Below are positions 11,065 through 23,541 of a DNA stretch of 64,000 bases, in pieces. The notes under the pieces were generated by a model. The model searched no databases and was not told the DNA's origin. It saw nothing but the letters and a program-made list of their open reading frames with translations. The position numbers were made by a program, and so were the translations under genes. Positions within the stretch are counted from its first letter, which is position 1, and the number at the start of each line of letters is the position of its first letter. Source of the DNA: Telopea speciosissima (Eukaryota; Streptophyta; Magnoliopsida; Proteales; Proteaceae); assembly GCF_018873765.1 (NCBI RefSeq), contig NC_057925.1, positions 43,183,010 to 43,247,009 of the forward strand, written 5' to 3'.

Positions 11065-12898
11065 CTAGACTAGAGAAGTTCTCATGTGAAGTAGAGCAAA
11101 GATTACAGTTTGACAATCCGAGCAGAGCACTAGAGCTGTGAGATGAAATTGTTGGGCGAACAAAAGGCCATCCAAAAGCTCTTTAGCCTTCATTACAAAG
11201 GCTAAGAAGCTAAAGTCAGCCTTTGATTGTGCAACAATGAAAGTACCAATAGCAATCAAGAGAAGCACACCCCTTTCACCTCGTTTAGTTGTGGAGGACC
11301 AAGCGCCATCAGAGTGCACCAAAGCATGAGATGGAGGAACATGCACCCATGTGACTTGAATAAGGGCCAAGGGTGGACCAGTTAGAGGTATTTGGCTAAG
11401 AAAGCCAATATAACTGTCCTCCACAACAGCATGAATGCACACATAGTGTCCAGTAGACATGGTTAAAGTTGGTTCAAGATGACTCAATTCCGAGTCTTCA
11501 AGATTTCCCAGGATAAGGAAAACTATTGAATATTGAAATCTAACCGATTAGGTGTACATCTTTGAATGGAGTGGAGATGAAAGTGAACCAGTCTTTAAAC
11601 TAAGCACCTTGGAATTCTGTAGAATCTAGCTGAAGTGGAGAGGCATAGCAGTAAGCCACTGCAAAAGGGCAACAAAACAACATATGAATAATTGATTCAA
11701 CCTCAACATTGCACACAAGGAAAAGAGGTTGAGGAGATAAGTGGCCGAAAAAACTAAAATTTATTACCAAGGTGTTAGAGCTACAATGCCAAAAGAACAA
11801 TTTAATTTTGGTAGGACATTTAGACTCCATAGATGAGTCCTGAATAGATCAAAAGAGGGGGAAGCTCCACTGCTACGATGGGAAAAAGTGAAATGGTAAG
11901 CAATTTTCACAGAAAATATCCTAGTTTCTGTAAAAGCCCTCCAATTTGTACATGAATTCATCTTGTATTCGTAGAAAGCAAGTGGTTGTCCCACGCCGAA
12001 CGCCACTGTCTCTACATCTTTACATGATGCATGAGGCTGGATTAGGACATGTCAAGGTGTTTCATATACCTCTCATCACACCTTTGCCAATATGGTGCTC
12101 AAACCGTCCAGTGGTACAACCTTTTTAATATACCCGAAGATATGAGGTTAAAGGTTGTGATTTCACTAAGGGTAAGTCACGTGTCTCCACACTGAGCTCA
12201 TGACTACGCCATGTGGCTTCTTGGGGTTTAAGCAATTGGAGTGTTGAGGCCAGCAAACTAGTAATATGAACTCCACGTAAAGAAGGAATCCGGATGTCCC
12301 TGTATATTGAAGTTAAGGCCCCATTACCATCTCACCTCCGAAGGTCGCAATTCTCTACCCTTCAGGAGACTCTTCCAAGCCCATGATCTATTCTGTCGTC
12401 CAGTAGTTTCAGGAAAAGTAGTTTGAGAGAAGTATTTCCCTTTTAAAACACGCACCCGTAGAACCTCACTATTATGAAGAATCTGCCAACCTTAAGGAGT
12501 TAACAAAGCTATGGTAAAACTCTCGAAGTCATGAAAACCCAAGCCACCAACCAATTTGCCCAATTAATCCAATATACTCCTTTATCACAATCATTTTTCC
12601 GCCAAAAATATGTAACAAGCTTATTTAACTCACAACAAGTGTTAATAGGAATTAGAAACATAGACATAGCATAAGATGAAATACTAGTAACAACTAAGTT
12701 AATGAGAATTTCTCTGTCTGCAACTGATCGAGAGGAGGATTTCCTTCTAGTAGCTAATTTTGAGTGAATCCTTTCCACTATATTGGAAAACAAAGATTTC
12801 TTAGTTCTTCCAAAATATGTTAAAAGAGCATGGTATTTTCCATGATTGGTCACCACAGTTAAACCTGTGACATTAGATATATCTGCATTGATGCACAA
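11065..12898 (-). mobile_element. L1-type LINE remnant, 3' half, in copy D-A
   Basis: Reading down the minus strand: 12898-12509 resembles the RT C-terminal part (LLTYFGRTKKS, then REILINLVVTSISSYAMS). 12006-11764 is the linker with IFSVKIAYHF. 11830-11600 is the zf-RVT domain with CNVEVESIIHMLFCCPF. 11487-11065 is the RNase H-like domain, with HSDGAWSS and a Gln/Thr-rich end. Frameshifts separate these parts and the catalytic RT core is absent. The same remnant is at 25044-26805. Confidence 0.8.
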
Positions 12899-13430
12899 GA
12901 GTGTTAAGGTTAAAGGGGATATTGGACTTTCTCATATTAATCTCTGACCTCAATACAAGATAGTATTCATGTAAGAGTTTTATAAGAGTTTGATTTTCCC
13001 CTTTCCATGACTCAGAATAAAACACCATATATTCGTATGTAAAGAGTAAATGAGAGACACATGGTTCACCTCTTATAGTTCTAGTACTAAGAGATCTTTT
13101 ATTATTATTATTATGGGAAAAGGAACAGTACTATCCGATGATTTTATGTTCATCGATCACCAACCTTTCAATCTTTTCGGGGTGTAGTAATCTTTTGCAT
13201 CGGATTGTGTCTCTACGTTGCGTACACACCCACACAGCATCGATTATTATTATTATTATTATTTTTTGGGGGAGTGTGAAAATGGTTATTATGTATGATG
13301 GCATATACCGTGAACCTTACAATCATAAATAAAGATCTTAAACAAATGGGCCAGCGTAGGGCCAGGCCACACCAATGCTCGCTAGCTCTACATGGTGTGA
13401 AAATCACATGTCGGTGCGATAGTCGAGTCC

Positions 13431-13625
13431 AGGGATTTAAAACATAGAATCCGTCAGTGGTGAATCCGATTCGGATCGGATCGGAATCGGTTCTTAAGAA
13501 CCTTAGGATCAATCCTCAGATAAAAAAAACAGAGAATTTCTGGGGGAATTGGGATCGATCACGACCAATTCTGATTTGAATCTGCTGATACACTGATCCG
13601 ACTTCCAATTCTTAAAACCTTGGTC
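13431..13625. repeat. MITE-like unit in copy D-A
   Basis: A GATC-rich stretch (repeated GGATCGGATCGGAATCGG-type phrases) is bounded by GGGATTTAAAACA on the left and TCTTAAAACCTTGG on the right, weakly inverted to each other. A matching stretch is at 28773-28985 in copy B, with a different left edge. No target-site duplication could be fixed. Confidence 0.35.
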
Positions 13626-13859
13626 GACTCTGGACCTTAGTAAATTTGGGAACGATAATAAAATAGGTATGTATACATATAACAATTAAATGGGTCAAAC
13701 AACAATAATACTTTTAAAAAATCTGACATAATAAAACACGTACGACAATAATATGGTATGTGTTTAATACGTATTTAATACAGGCCACCTTGTAAGTTAA
13801 AATAGGAATATATATTCACTATGTGACACACATGCACCACCTAATAAGCAAAACAATAG

Positions 13860-13942
13860 CATGTGGACGGTGATTTTATCAAAAAGAAAACACAATAAAT
13901 CCTAGCTAAACTTTTGGTATGCATAAAATCACCGTCCACATG
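13860..13942. repeat. Inverted repeat, 20-bp perfect arms
   Basis: CATGTGGACGGTGATTTTAT at 13860-13879 is exactly complementary to 13923-13942, with a 43-base loop. The loop contains CTAAACTTTTGGTATGCA, which recurs at 13967-13984. Copy B has the same hairpin at 29221-29240/29284-29303 with one mismatch. Confidence 0.85.
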
Positions 13943-15115
13943 GTATCCTCTATTCCAACTCAACGCTAAACTTTTGGTATGCACTATGCAAGACATAAAA
14001 TCCTCTAACCTCATCCGATTTGAGAATTAGATGTAGATTCGTCGGCTGCCGGTGAATTCAAACGGGAACAAAGATGGAGAAGAAGAAGAAGAAGAAGAAG
14101 GGCAGCAGTCAGGGGCTCAAGGACGAGAGATTTGGGGTTTTGTTTTGATTTCTTTGTTTTTTTAAATGTAACAAACCTAAGTAAAATGTATAATATGTTT
14201 ATAATATATGTATAATACGACACCTTTAAAAAATATGTTTTTTCTTATAAATGCATTTGTATTTTAAAATACATTTTGAATTAAATATTCAGATACACGT
14301 ATAATATAGATATAATACATGTATTTACTAACTATCCGACTCTGGAGTATGACCTTAGAGACAGTGCTACAACTCACCATGACCTTGGAGACAGTGCTAC
14401 TACTCACCAATTAAATCCAAGCCCTTAGAATCGAGAATTGACCCTGGCCAACTAGAATTTGTAACATTGCGTTTGGTTGCGTAAATCTCTGGGTGTTTGC
14501 ATTATAATTCTAACATTTAGTTACCCTCATTCTGAAACCTGAATCTAACAGAAAGTAATCTGATTCAATTTGATTGACCAACCATGATTAGAATTTGAGT
14601 CATTTAGGAATGGTTGCACACGTGGAAGAACACCTTCGTGTCAATGCCGTCGACGTTGGACCATTATCTCCTCTATTTATTGTTAATTGGACCTTAAGTG
14701 CCTAACGCTTAAGTGGGTTCAAATCCCAACTTACCCAACCCGATAAAACACACGCACAAAATGTCAAGAACACGGTATAATGTTTAGAGACCGAATGTTT
14801 GATTTTGACACTCAAAGTCTCTTCCATTCACATCTTGAGCGTTTTTTTGCTTACACACGGTGTATTGGTGGACATAAATAAAGGGTTGACCTGTAAAATG
14901 TCATCACCGACTTTCTGTAAACCTAAAACTAAAAAATTAAGTCGTTTGTGGGCTCATGCTTCATGGTCAGTCCATCTCAACGGCCCACCACATTAGAAAT
15001 TGGAACAGAGGAATTTAATCGCCCGTCTCCTCCCGGCATCGGAACGCTACACCGCCGGTCCTCATCGCTTATACAGAGTCACACAATCATATCACACTGT
15101 ACACAGTAAAGCGTT

Positions 15116-15173
15116 TCAACAAATACTTTTAATTGAAACTGAAGAAAGTAAAAATTCCTTTTCCCGAGCAAAC
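15116..15173 (-). pseudogene. 58-bp tail fragment of the MAPKKK gene
   Basis: This matches the last 19 codons and stop of the kinase gene at 30425-30482, ending in an equivalent of the ...VSIKSFY stop, here with two changed residues. The match stops abruptly at 15173. The fragment marks the right end of the duplicated unit. Confidence 0.88.
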
Positions 15174-15824
15174 ATTGGTTTAAAGTGATTCAAACAATTG
15201 ATTCGTGCTAATTCTGTAATTCATATGTTTATTCTTTTGCTTTTCATGCAGGATCTTAACAACACAATTTTGTTAAATGCTGTTAAAGGTACAGCCTCTC
15301 TTACTCTTAATTGGACTCATTAGTTTGGGCACTCATCTTTTACTACTATCAAAGAGACAATTCCTTACTCGGAAAATTAAATTTTGCAGCTTTTAAGCCC
15401 TCGAAAATTAGATTGAGTGGAACATTGCAAGATAAGGTTATATATGAGACTGGAAAGCCACAGCAACCCTGTCCCCAATTTGTTAATAACTCTGAGATGT
15501 TTGGCTTCTCTGAAGGCTGTCTACCAATGTCTAGATGGGATGAACTTAGCACTTTCTTCAAAAAGGCTGGGTAACCGAAATTTCTCATTATTTTTTTCTG
15601 TTTTGTATATACGAACTGTTTTTTTTTTGTTTTTTTTTTTTTCAAACAATGATATGAACTGGGCTGAAGCATTTGTTGATACATTTCAAGTCTATTTTCT
15701 TTTACATTGCTCTCACTCTGTTCACCTTATTTAGGGCTGTAGTTATCTTCGGATTAAATGCACTCAGCGGAAGGACTCTGACATCTGATGGCTCTGCAGT
15801 AGGACCTTGGAATTCTACAAATGC

Positions 15825-15829
15825 AGAAT
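15825..15829. repeat. Target-site duplication of the Copia element (left)
   Basis: AGAAT lies directly before the 5' LTR, and GGAAT (22992-22996) lies directly after the 3' LTR, 4 of 5 identical. Removing one copy together with the element restores an uninterrupted heparanase codon order, which confirms the insertion point. Confidence 0.85.
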
Positions 15830-16349
15830 TGTTAGAATTTTAGTTCTAATAAAATTCCATATGGACATAATTAAATCCCTAAACCAGGCTAATTAGGGTT
15901 TTGGTCTAATAAAGTGGGGTCATTAAGTTATATTAGAAGTCTAATGTGGACTAGCTTAGTGTGGGCCAGATAGATTCCTATTGGGACTATGATGAGTCAG
16001 ACCCTATAGGGATTACTATATAAGGAGAGCTAGGTCCCCCTCTACCCATCACAACTTATTATTCTCAATTGCTATTGAGGAGTGCATTCTTGAAAGAGAG
16101 GGAGATATTCAATGTTCGTCATCTCTGCGCATTCGGTATTCTCATCAAATCAGTTACTTTGGGAATAGAGGGGAAGCACCTAAATCTTTGTTCTTTATTT
16201 TTTGTTGCAATCATCATCACTGTGGATGTGAAACAAGGTTGGTGGTTCTATCCCTGTTTTCTATTATTTATTTGATTGTGTTCTTGAACGCCCTATGGAG
16301 ATCCTGGCTTTTGGGATTTTATCCCTATTCGGATCGATTTATTCTAACA
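15830..16349 (+). repeat. 5' LTR of the Copia element
   Basis: A 520-bp LTR with TG...CA ends. TATATAAGGAG at about 16017-16027 is a plausible TATA region for element transcription, with the same sequence in the 3' LTR. Confidence 0.95.
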
Positions 16350-16351
16350 TG

Positions 16352-16364
16352 TGGTATCAGAGCC
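16352..16364 (+). other. Primer binding site of the Copia element
   Basis: TGGTATCAGAGCC starts two bases after the 5' LTR. This is the standard initiator tRNA-Met primer site of plant Copia elements. Confidence 0.9.
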
Positions 16365-17680
16365 TCCATAGATCCGTTCTTGAACCTATATGGATTCAAA
16401 ATAATAGAACAGGCTAAGGGAATCAAAAAATTTCGATTCGAATCAAGGTTTCTAGGGTTTTTTCAATTTTTTGAAAAATCCGTACAGACATGGCATACTG
16501 CCATTTTTTTTTACGGGCAAAAATCAAATCTGATCACATGGGGGCGTAGAGCTCAAAAAATCAAAAATTTCGGTGGGTGGATCACCGTCGGCGGCCACCG
16601 GACGAGCTCTCCCGCTCCCACGACAGTCGCGGGTGATCTCACTCGCCGACAAAAGTTAAAAAAAAAAAAAAAAAAAAAAGGCATTTTACGGGGTTTGCGA
16701 TCGTGCGCCCCTGACAGTTATATAGACCTACTAACATGAGCCGTCGGGTCGACCCGTTTCCCGAACCGCTGACCTGACCCGGTAACCCGAATTTTGACCT
16801 GGACCCGGTCGGACCAAAACTGAACCGATTTGGTTGAACCGGGGTTGACTCGAATTGAATTTGGTTTGACCGTTTGGACCGGTTTGACCAATACAGTCAA
16901 CCGAATTTGGACTTGAACTTTGACCGAGCTTTCTAGGGGCTACAAGACTCCGTTTGGGGTCCCATTTTTTGCGTTGGCTCTGTTTTTTTGTGCTCTACAC
17001 AGTGGTGCCCTCTGTTTTAATCAGATATGTATATTTTAAATATTTTTGGTATTCTTTTGATGCATGCCCTTTTATATAACTTATCGGTTCGTTCTATTGG
17101 GAACCGAACCAATTTCTGACTTGCTGGAATACCTACCTTGATTAACAGAATTATTATTATTTTTGTATTAATTTTAAGACATTTAAAGCCCCTTGTCATC
17201 AATTATAAAATAACACATTGTTTAAGGATGTAAGTAATTTTGAAAAGTCCCGAAAGAGGGTTTCATGGTTTCGACAAGATGCAGCCGCCAAAGCGACCTT
17301 CCTTGTTGGATTTGTGAAACACCGGTCTTATACAGTTATGGGATGTCCTTCAACTCTGATGTGTGGTCATACACCCAAAAGTGGTGATCATGTATTGGTA
17401 CTTGAAGGGGTACATATATAGTATGTATGTGAATAGGCTGACCCTAAAATTCTGCATACCCGAAGGTGGTGGATTTTGAAAGTTGGGTTGTATTTCCATG
17501 GCCACTGGTATGTAGGGATTTTTACAATTGCATGTTGAGAATTCACCCCAAAGGTGTTTTTACAATGATGTATGTAAAATTCTTGTTAGCTTATAAAGTT
17601 TTCAAGCTGTACTTGCATCATTTTAATTATTGTACTGTTTATTGTTTAAATTTTCAGTCACCTTCTCTGTCAATAATAAC
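16365..17680 (+). other. Long untranslated leader of the Copia element
   Basis: No coding signal is seen. It holds an A-run (16659-16679) and a stretch at 16745-16930 built of recurring GGTTTGACC/GACCCGG/AACCGAA phrases. A leader of about 1.3 kb is long for Copia and may include a later insertion. Confidence 0.5.
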
Positions 17681-18490
17681 ATGGTTACTATTGAGCTCCT
17701 CACTGGGTCAAACTTTAAGAAGTGAAAAGAGGACATTATGTTTGCTATGAAAATGACAGATGTGCACACGTCCCTTATTATGGATACACCAATGGATCTA
17801 ACTGCTGATAGTAATGAAGATGAAAAGTCTGTGCATGCTGCATGGCAAAAGAGTAATCGACTCAGTATACTATCCATAAAGAGATCGATACCGGAACACC
17901 TAAAAAGTGGTCTGCCTGAGAAATGTACTGCTAGGGAATCGCTAGATGCAATCTCTCCAAGAGATACAAAGTTTCATTGAATGCTGAGATTGGGACACTT
18001 CTGCAAGGGTTATTTAATATGAAATATGATGGTTCTAGGGGTGTTAGGGATTACATTATTAGGATGGTTGATTACCAAACTAAACTCAAAGCCTTAGACA
18101 TCCTCTTCCAGATGTCCTAATTGTCCATCAAGCCTTAAATACCCTACCTTCTAACTTTGGCATCATAAAAACCAACTACATTTTCTAAGATGGAGTCTGG
18201 AGTATTAATGACCTAATTTCTAGGGTTATGTCTGAGGAAGAGAAACTAAAGAAAGAGAAAAGCCTGCTGCCCTATTTACTTCTAAAGCCTATAAGAGTAA
18301 AAAGTCTAAAAATCATACTCCTAAGTCTGCCAATAAATAGTCTGATCAGACTAACAATTTGGGACCCAAGAAAGACTCTTTGAAAAAAGAGAGTGATCGC
18401 TGCTTCTTTTGCAAGAAGAAGGGTCAAATGAAGAAGGACTGTGACAAATACAAGGCTTGGTTACTCAAGCCTAAGCAGCCATCAGGTAAT
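17681..18490 (+). pseudogene. Copia gag (broken)
   Basis: Starts near VTIELLTGSNFKK and continues through EDIMFAMKMTDVH and SIPEHLKSGLPEK, which is the UBN2-type gag core. The zinc knuckle at about 18398-18439 reads CFFCKKKGQMKKDC, with Gln where the metal-binding His belongs. Several stops interrupt it, including a TGA soon after GSNFKK. Gag would package element RNA. Confidence 0.8.
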
Positions 18491-18519
18491 GATTCTTTGG
18501 CTTTTGTTTGTGAATCCAA

Positions 18520-19854
18520 TCTATCAGAAGCCCCATCCAGTTCTTGGTGGCTAGATAGCGGTGCAACTAACCATGTTGCTTTTACCATACAGGGGTTCAT
18601 AAACCGGAGGAGGCCAAACAAGGATGAATCAAGGCTGGTCGTAGGAAATGATGGACATTCTGAAGTAGAGTTCGTGGGAGATGTCATTTTATTATTAGAT
18701 TCTGATTTTAAATTGACTTTAAAGAACACTTTTTATGTACCGTCTTTTAGGCGGAATTTAATTTCGGTTTCAGTTTTGGACATTAGTGGTTTCTATTTTG
18801 AAATAAAGAATACTATGGTTAATTTATTTTTTTTAATTCAACTAAAGTTGATTCCTGCTTTATTTCCAATGGATTATATAGATTGTATTTGTCTCCCACT
18901 GATATCTACGTCTCTTATAATGTTGAAAGCGTTGTTTCTAAAAGACCCTTATCTAAAGAACGGTCTTTCACATTGTGGCATAAGAGGCTAGGTCATATTT
19001 TTAAGGCAAGAGTGAAAAGGCTAATAAAGTCTGACATCCTGCCTACTCTCGAATGTGATCTAGAAACTTGTGTAGACTGTTGTAAGGGAAAGATGACCAA
19101 AATAAAGAAGAAAATTGCAGTCCGTAGTTCTGACCTGTTAGAGGTCATTCACACTGACATCAGTGGTCCCTATTCAGCCACATTGTGTAAAAATTTTTAT
19201 TTCATCACTTTTATAGATGACTATTCCCGATATAGATACATGTACTTAATTAAAGAAAAGTCTGAATCTCTTGACAAGTTCAAGATTTTTAGGACTGAAA
19301 TTGAGAAACAGTTAGGAAAAGTTATTAAAATTGTTAGATCTGATCGTGGGGGTGAGTATTATGGCAGACATGGCGATGCTGGACAGCTTAAGGGCTCGTT
19401 TGTCAAATACCTTGAGGATTCTGGAATAGTTAGTCAGTTTACTATGCCAAGAAGTCCTGAACAAAATGGGATCGCCGAAAGGCGTAACTGCACCCTTATG
19501 GACATGGTGAGGAGTATGGTTAGTAGGACTAATTTACCTAAGTTCTTATAGGGTGAAGCCTTGAAAATTGTTCTTTATATCCTTAACCGTGTACCTACTA
19601 AAGCCGCTCCTCTTACACCTTTTGAGTTGTGGACCGATTGTAAATCCAGTTTAAACCATCTTAGAGTTTGGGGGTGCCCTGCAGAAGTGAAGTTGTATAA
19701 TCCGACTTTAAACAAGTTGGATCCCAAGACTACTCGTTGCTACTTTGTCAGCTATCCAGAACATTCGAAGGGATATAAATTTTATAATCCCTGCGGAGGT
19801 ACTAGGATTGTGGAGTCACAGACAGTGAAGCTTCTGGAATTTGATGTGGCTTAA
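18520..19854 (+). pseudogene. Copia protease and integrase (broken)
   Basis: The protease active site DSGA is in SSWWLDSGATNHV at about 18540-18578. The pre-integrase zinc module shows LWHKRLGH and CVDCCKGK (18970-19095). The integrase core has HTDISGPYS, FIDDYSRY, SDRGGEYYG and SPEQNGIAERRN, giving the D, D and E of the catalytic triad in order. A frame change near 18990 and a TAG at 19549-19551 break it. Confidence 0.88.
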
Positions 19855-20109
19855 AAGAATGATTGTTCTCAGACTGTTCAAGATAGTCACATGGTTGGTA
19901 CATCAGTACCTATTCTTTTACCTATTCAGACGGATGTGGGGCATACTGTGCCATTGGTTACACCTACTGGAGTTCAAGAGCCTGATATTGATACCGTCCC
20001 TGACATTCATGTAGCACCTGATGAGATTCCTCTTATTCAGCATGCGGTTGAGGATCCTATCATTGATGCAGTTCCAGCTGAGATTCTTTAGATTCAGATT
20101 GAGACAGTA

Positions 20110-21788
20110 GTGGCACCATTACGGAGATCCACCAGGGAGAGAAAGTCAGCTATATCACCTATCTATGAGGTCTATCTGGGAGAACATGACTATGACATTG
20201 GTTGTGTGGTCGATCCAGTTACTTATTCAGGCGTTGTTTCTAGTCCTCAGTCAGATTTGTGGTTAGATGCGATGAGAGATGAAATACAATCGATGAAACA
20301 TAATGATGTTTGAAAGCTTGTTGATTTACCTAAAGGTTGTAAGCCCATTGGTTGCAAATGGGTGTATAAAACCAAAAGAGATTCCAAAGGAAAAGTTGAG
20401 TGGTTTAAAGCCAAATTGATAGCCAAGGGATTCACTCAGAGAGAGGGAGTAGACTATAATGGGACTTTTTCTCCAGTCTCCTCGAAGGATTCTTTCAGGG
20501 TGATCATGGCATTGGTAGCTCATTTTGATATGGAGTTGCATCAGATGGATGTCAAAATCGCCTTTCTCAATGGCAATCTTGATGAGGAAGTCTATATGGT
20601 TTAGTCTGAGGGTTTTGCAGTGGATGATTCAGATCATCTTGTGTGTAGACTCAAGAAGTTTATCTATGGTCTCAAACAAGCTTCTAGGCAGTGGTATCTG
20701 AAATTTGACAGTGTTGTGACTTCGTTTGGTTTTATGAAAAATAAAGTGGATCAGTGTATATATCACAAGGTCAGTGGGAGCAAATTCTGTTTTCTCATTC
20801 TGTATGTGGATGACATCCTGCTTGCAAGCAGTGACCTAGGGATGTTGCATAATACAAAGCAACTTTTATCTAGGGAATTCGGCATGAAGGACCTTGGTGA
20901 GGCCTCTTTTGTTCTTGGGATTGAGATCCATAGGGATCGTTCTTACCATTTATTAAGTCTTTCTCAGAGGACTTATGTTGATCGTGTTCTGGAGAGGTTC
21001 AGTATGCTGGATTGCAAACCCGAGAATGTTCCTGTTCTCAAGGGTAACAAACTGAGTTCGACACAGTACCCAAAAAATGAAGCTGAGAGGGATGAAATGA
21101 AGAAGGTGCCTTATGCTAGTGCACTTGGTAGTATCATGTATGCTCAGGTCTGTACCAGACCGGATATTGCTTTTGTGATGGGACTTCTTGGCAGGTATCA
21201 GTCAGATCCTGGTCTTAGCCACTGGGTTGCTTCCAAGAAAGTATTGACGTACTTGAAGGGGACAGAGATTATATGCTGACTTATAGACACGTTTCTGAAC
21301 TCAAGCTAGTGAGGTATACAGACTCTGACTTTGCTGACTGTGAGGATGACAGGAAATCCACATCAGGTTATGTTTTCTTGATGGTAGGAGGGGCAGTATC
21401 ATGGAAGAGTAAAAAACAAACATTGGTGACCACTTCGACTATGCAGGCAGAGTTTGTAGCATGCTATGGGGTTGCTACCCAGGCTATTTGGCATAGAAAT
21501 CTCATAAAGGAGTTGACTATTGTAGATTTTGTGGATAGACCCATCTAGATATACTGGGATAACAGTTCTACTGTGTTGGTTATAAACAACAATAAAGGAC
21601 TTAGAGGGTCTAAACACATGGAGATCAAGTATTTGACCATAAAGGAGAGAGTAAAGGAAGGTGACATTGCAGTGGAGCATATTGGTACAGATAATATGGT
21701 TGCAGATCCCCTAACCAAAGGTCTTCGCCCTTGTGTTTTTGAGAGACATGTCATGAGCATGGGCTTAGTTGCATCATGGGTTAGTTAG
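20110..21788 (+). pseudogene. Copia reverse transcriptase and RNase H (broken)
   Basis: RT begins near RRSTRERK and shows WVYKTKRD, AKGFTQREGVDY, MDVKIAFLNG, YGLKQASRQWY and the catalytic LYVDDILLAS near 20800. RNase H (21273-21788) shows YTDSDFADCEDDRKSTSGY, an AEFVA motif and KHMEIKYL, and ends in DPLTKGL. Stops at 20311-20313, 20602-20604, 21277-21279 and 21546-21548 disable it. Confidence 0.9.
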
Positions 21789-22460
21789 TGGGAGTTTTTT
21801 TTATTTTGCTTCATTGTAATTTAAAGTTTCTTTTCATCTGTATTTTTACCTTATGGTAAACTTTTATTTATATATGTATCAGGTGTCATTGCATGCAGTT
21901 TCTTTTAAATACATGGGTGTTTTGTTTATTGACATGATGAATATATTTTTTATTTTAAAGTCTTAAGGAATGTGTTAACCTTAAGCAAGGCTAGGGCATT
22001 AAGTTGTTAGCCTAAAGGTATATCTTGTTACACATAAAGTATAACTCGAGTTATTTTTTATGAGACATACAGATTCGTTAGAATCACAAAGTTTATTTCT
22101 CTAGTGAGCCTGTGCCATTTAAAGAAGATAAATTTTGGACTGATAAATGGATAATACATAAGGAATCACTACGTGAGTATTATCTCGTTGCCACACTACC
22201 ACATTGCATCCATGTTAGTAGAGTTGAGGGCTCTCGTGACCATGGAAGGCTCTATGTCGCTTGATCATAGATGTAGTTACCGCCATGATTCGGTGTCTAA
22301 AACTCTATGGGATAAGATTGACTTTCTAATATGACCTCTAGACCAATTTATTTTAAAAATTGTGCACATAAAGTTTTCTTAAAGAGTTGTTAGCCTGTGA
22401 TTTGTTTTGGTCAAAACTGTTTTTAAATCCTTTTAAAAATAAGAAATTTAATGTAAGTCC

Positions 22461-22471
22461 AAGTGGGAGAT
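22461..22471 (+). other. Polypurine tract of the Copia element
   Basis: AAGTGGGAGAT lies directly upstream of the 3' LTR. This is the usual plant Copia form and position. Confidence 0.85.
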
Positions 22472-22991
22472 TGTTAGAATTTTAGTTCTAATTAAATTCC
22501 ATATGGACATAATTAAATCCCTAAACCAAACTAATTAGGATTTTGGTCTAATAAAGTGGGGTCATTAAGTTATATTAGAAGTCTAATGTGGACTGGCTTA
22601 GTATAGGTCAGATAGATTCGTATTGGGACTGTGATGAGTCAGACCCTATAGGGATTACTATATAAGGAGAGCTAGGTCCCCCCTCTACCCATCACAACTT
22701 ATTATTCTCAATTGCTATTGAGGAGTGCATTCTTGAAAGAGAGGGAGATATTCAGTGTTCATCGTCCCAGCGCATTCGGTATTCTTATCAAGCCAATTAC
22801 TTTGGGAATAGAGGGGAAGCACCTAGATCTTTGTTCTTTATTTTCCGCTGCAATCATCATCACTATGGATGCGAACAATGTTGGTGGTTCTATCCCTGTT
22901 TTCTATTATTTATTTGATTGTATTCTTGAACACCCTATGGAGATCCTGGCTTTTGAGATTTTGTCCCTATTCGGATCGATTTAATCTAACA
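22472..22991 (+). repeat. 3' LTR of the Copia element
   Basis: 520 bp with the same ends as the 5' LTR. It is followed by GGAAT, the right target-site copy, and then the rest of the interrupted heparanase exon. Confidence 0.95.
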
Positions 22992-23050
22992 GGAATCCCT
23001 TATACGCTATACCGTCAACAAGAATTATACAATACATGGTTGGGAGCTTG

Positions 23051-23541
23051 GTAAGAATGCATGTGTTGTTAAGCCAAAGGTTAACTACAATGATTCTTGG
23101 TTTTAAAGTTAGAAGAGGGAGGTGGGGGTTCTGCCTCATGGATCCAAATTCTCCAGATAACACAGATCATCTGAACTAGTTAAATATATAGACACTTTTA
23201 ATGTCAGCCTCTGGACTCTCATTGTATTACACGTTTGCACTATGATTAAAATCATTTTACCAGTTTCTTTGAATTTATTGAATAGAAATTTTCTATGGAA
23301 AGTGTCTGTGGGACTAATGACAACATGGAAAACAGAAACACTGCAAAAAGGAACAAACAGGATAGTTTTACACTACTCCTCCCCCCCCCCCCCCCCAAAT
23401 ACACACACACACACACACAAAATCTTGCACTGCCCTAGCCACATAGAACAAGTAGCACTAGTCAAAGGGTCTACATGTCACAATTTTCTTCTCACTCGTC
23501 TATTATGTCGGAAATCTATTAAAATTATTTTCACTTGTCAG
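23051..23541 (+). other. Heparanase intron with C and AC runs
   Basis: A phase-1 GT-AG intron between the WELG and NELSG codons. It contains a C run (about 23381-23397) followed by an AC microsatellite (about 23400-23420). Nothing else is recognised. Confidence 0.8.

Larger units (their letters stand above)
10794..15173. repeat. Segmental duplication, copy D-A
   Basis: Matches 24726-30482 collinearly in direct orientation over its whole length. A hand-compared ~210-bp stretch (13841-14050 versus 29190-29400) shows 7 differences, about 3%. The left edge is the gypsy LTR. The right edge is a sharp break after TTCCCGAGCAAAC, where copy B continues into the kinase gene and this copy continues into a heparanase intron. 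It holds LINE remnants, a 20-bp inverted repeat and MITE-like sequence, and lacks the 1.26-kb transposon of copy B. Confidence 0.93.
15830..22991 (+). mobile_element. Ty1/copia LTR retrotransposon, full length but degenerate
   Basis: Two 520-bp LTRs (15830-16349, 22472-22991), each TGTTAG...CTAACA, enclose a primer binding site, gag, protease, integrase, RT and RNase H in Copia order on the plus strand. A purine tract lies just before the 3' LTR. Five-base target duplications flank it. By hand the LTRs differ at roughly 33 positions, about 6%, mostly transitions. The pol reading frame is broken near 18991, 19551, 19854, 20091, 20313, 20604, 21279 and 21548. It sits inside the third visible heparanase exon, in the same orientation. 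Confidence 0.96.

Noticed and set aside
11946..12128. 60-codon plus-strand ORF, also at 25884-26066
   Set aside because: Conserved only because both lie in the duplicated LINE remnant; the coding sense of that region is the minus strand.
14011..14223. Leu-rich minus-strand ORF
   Set aside because: Produced by a GAA microsatellite (14081-14100); copy B lacks the repeat and the ORF.
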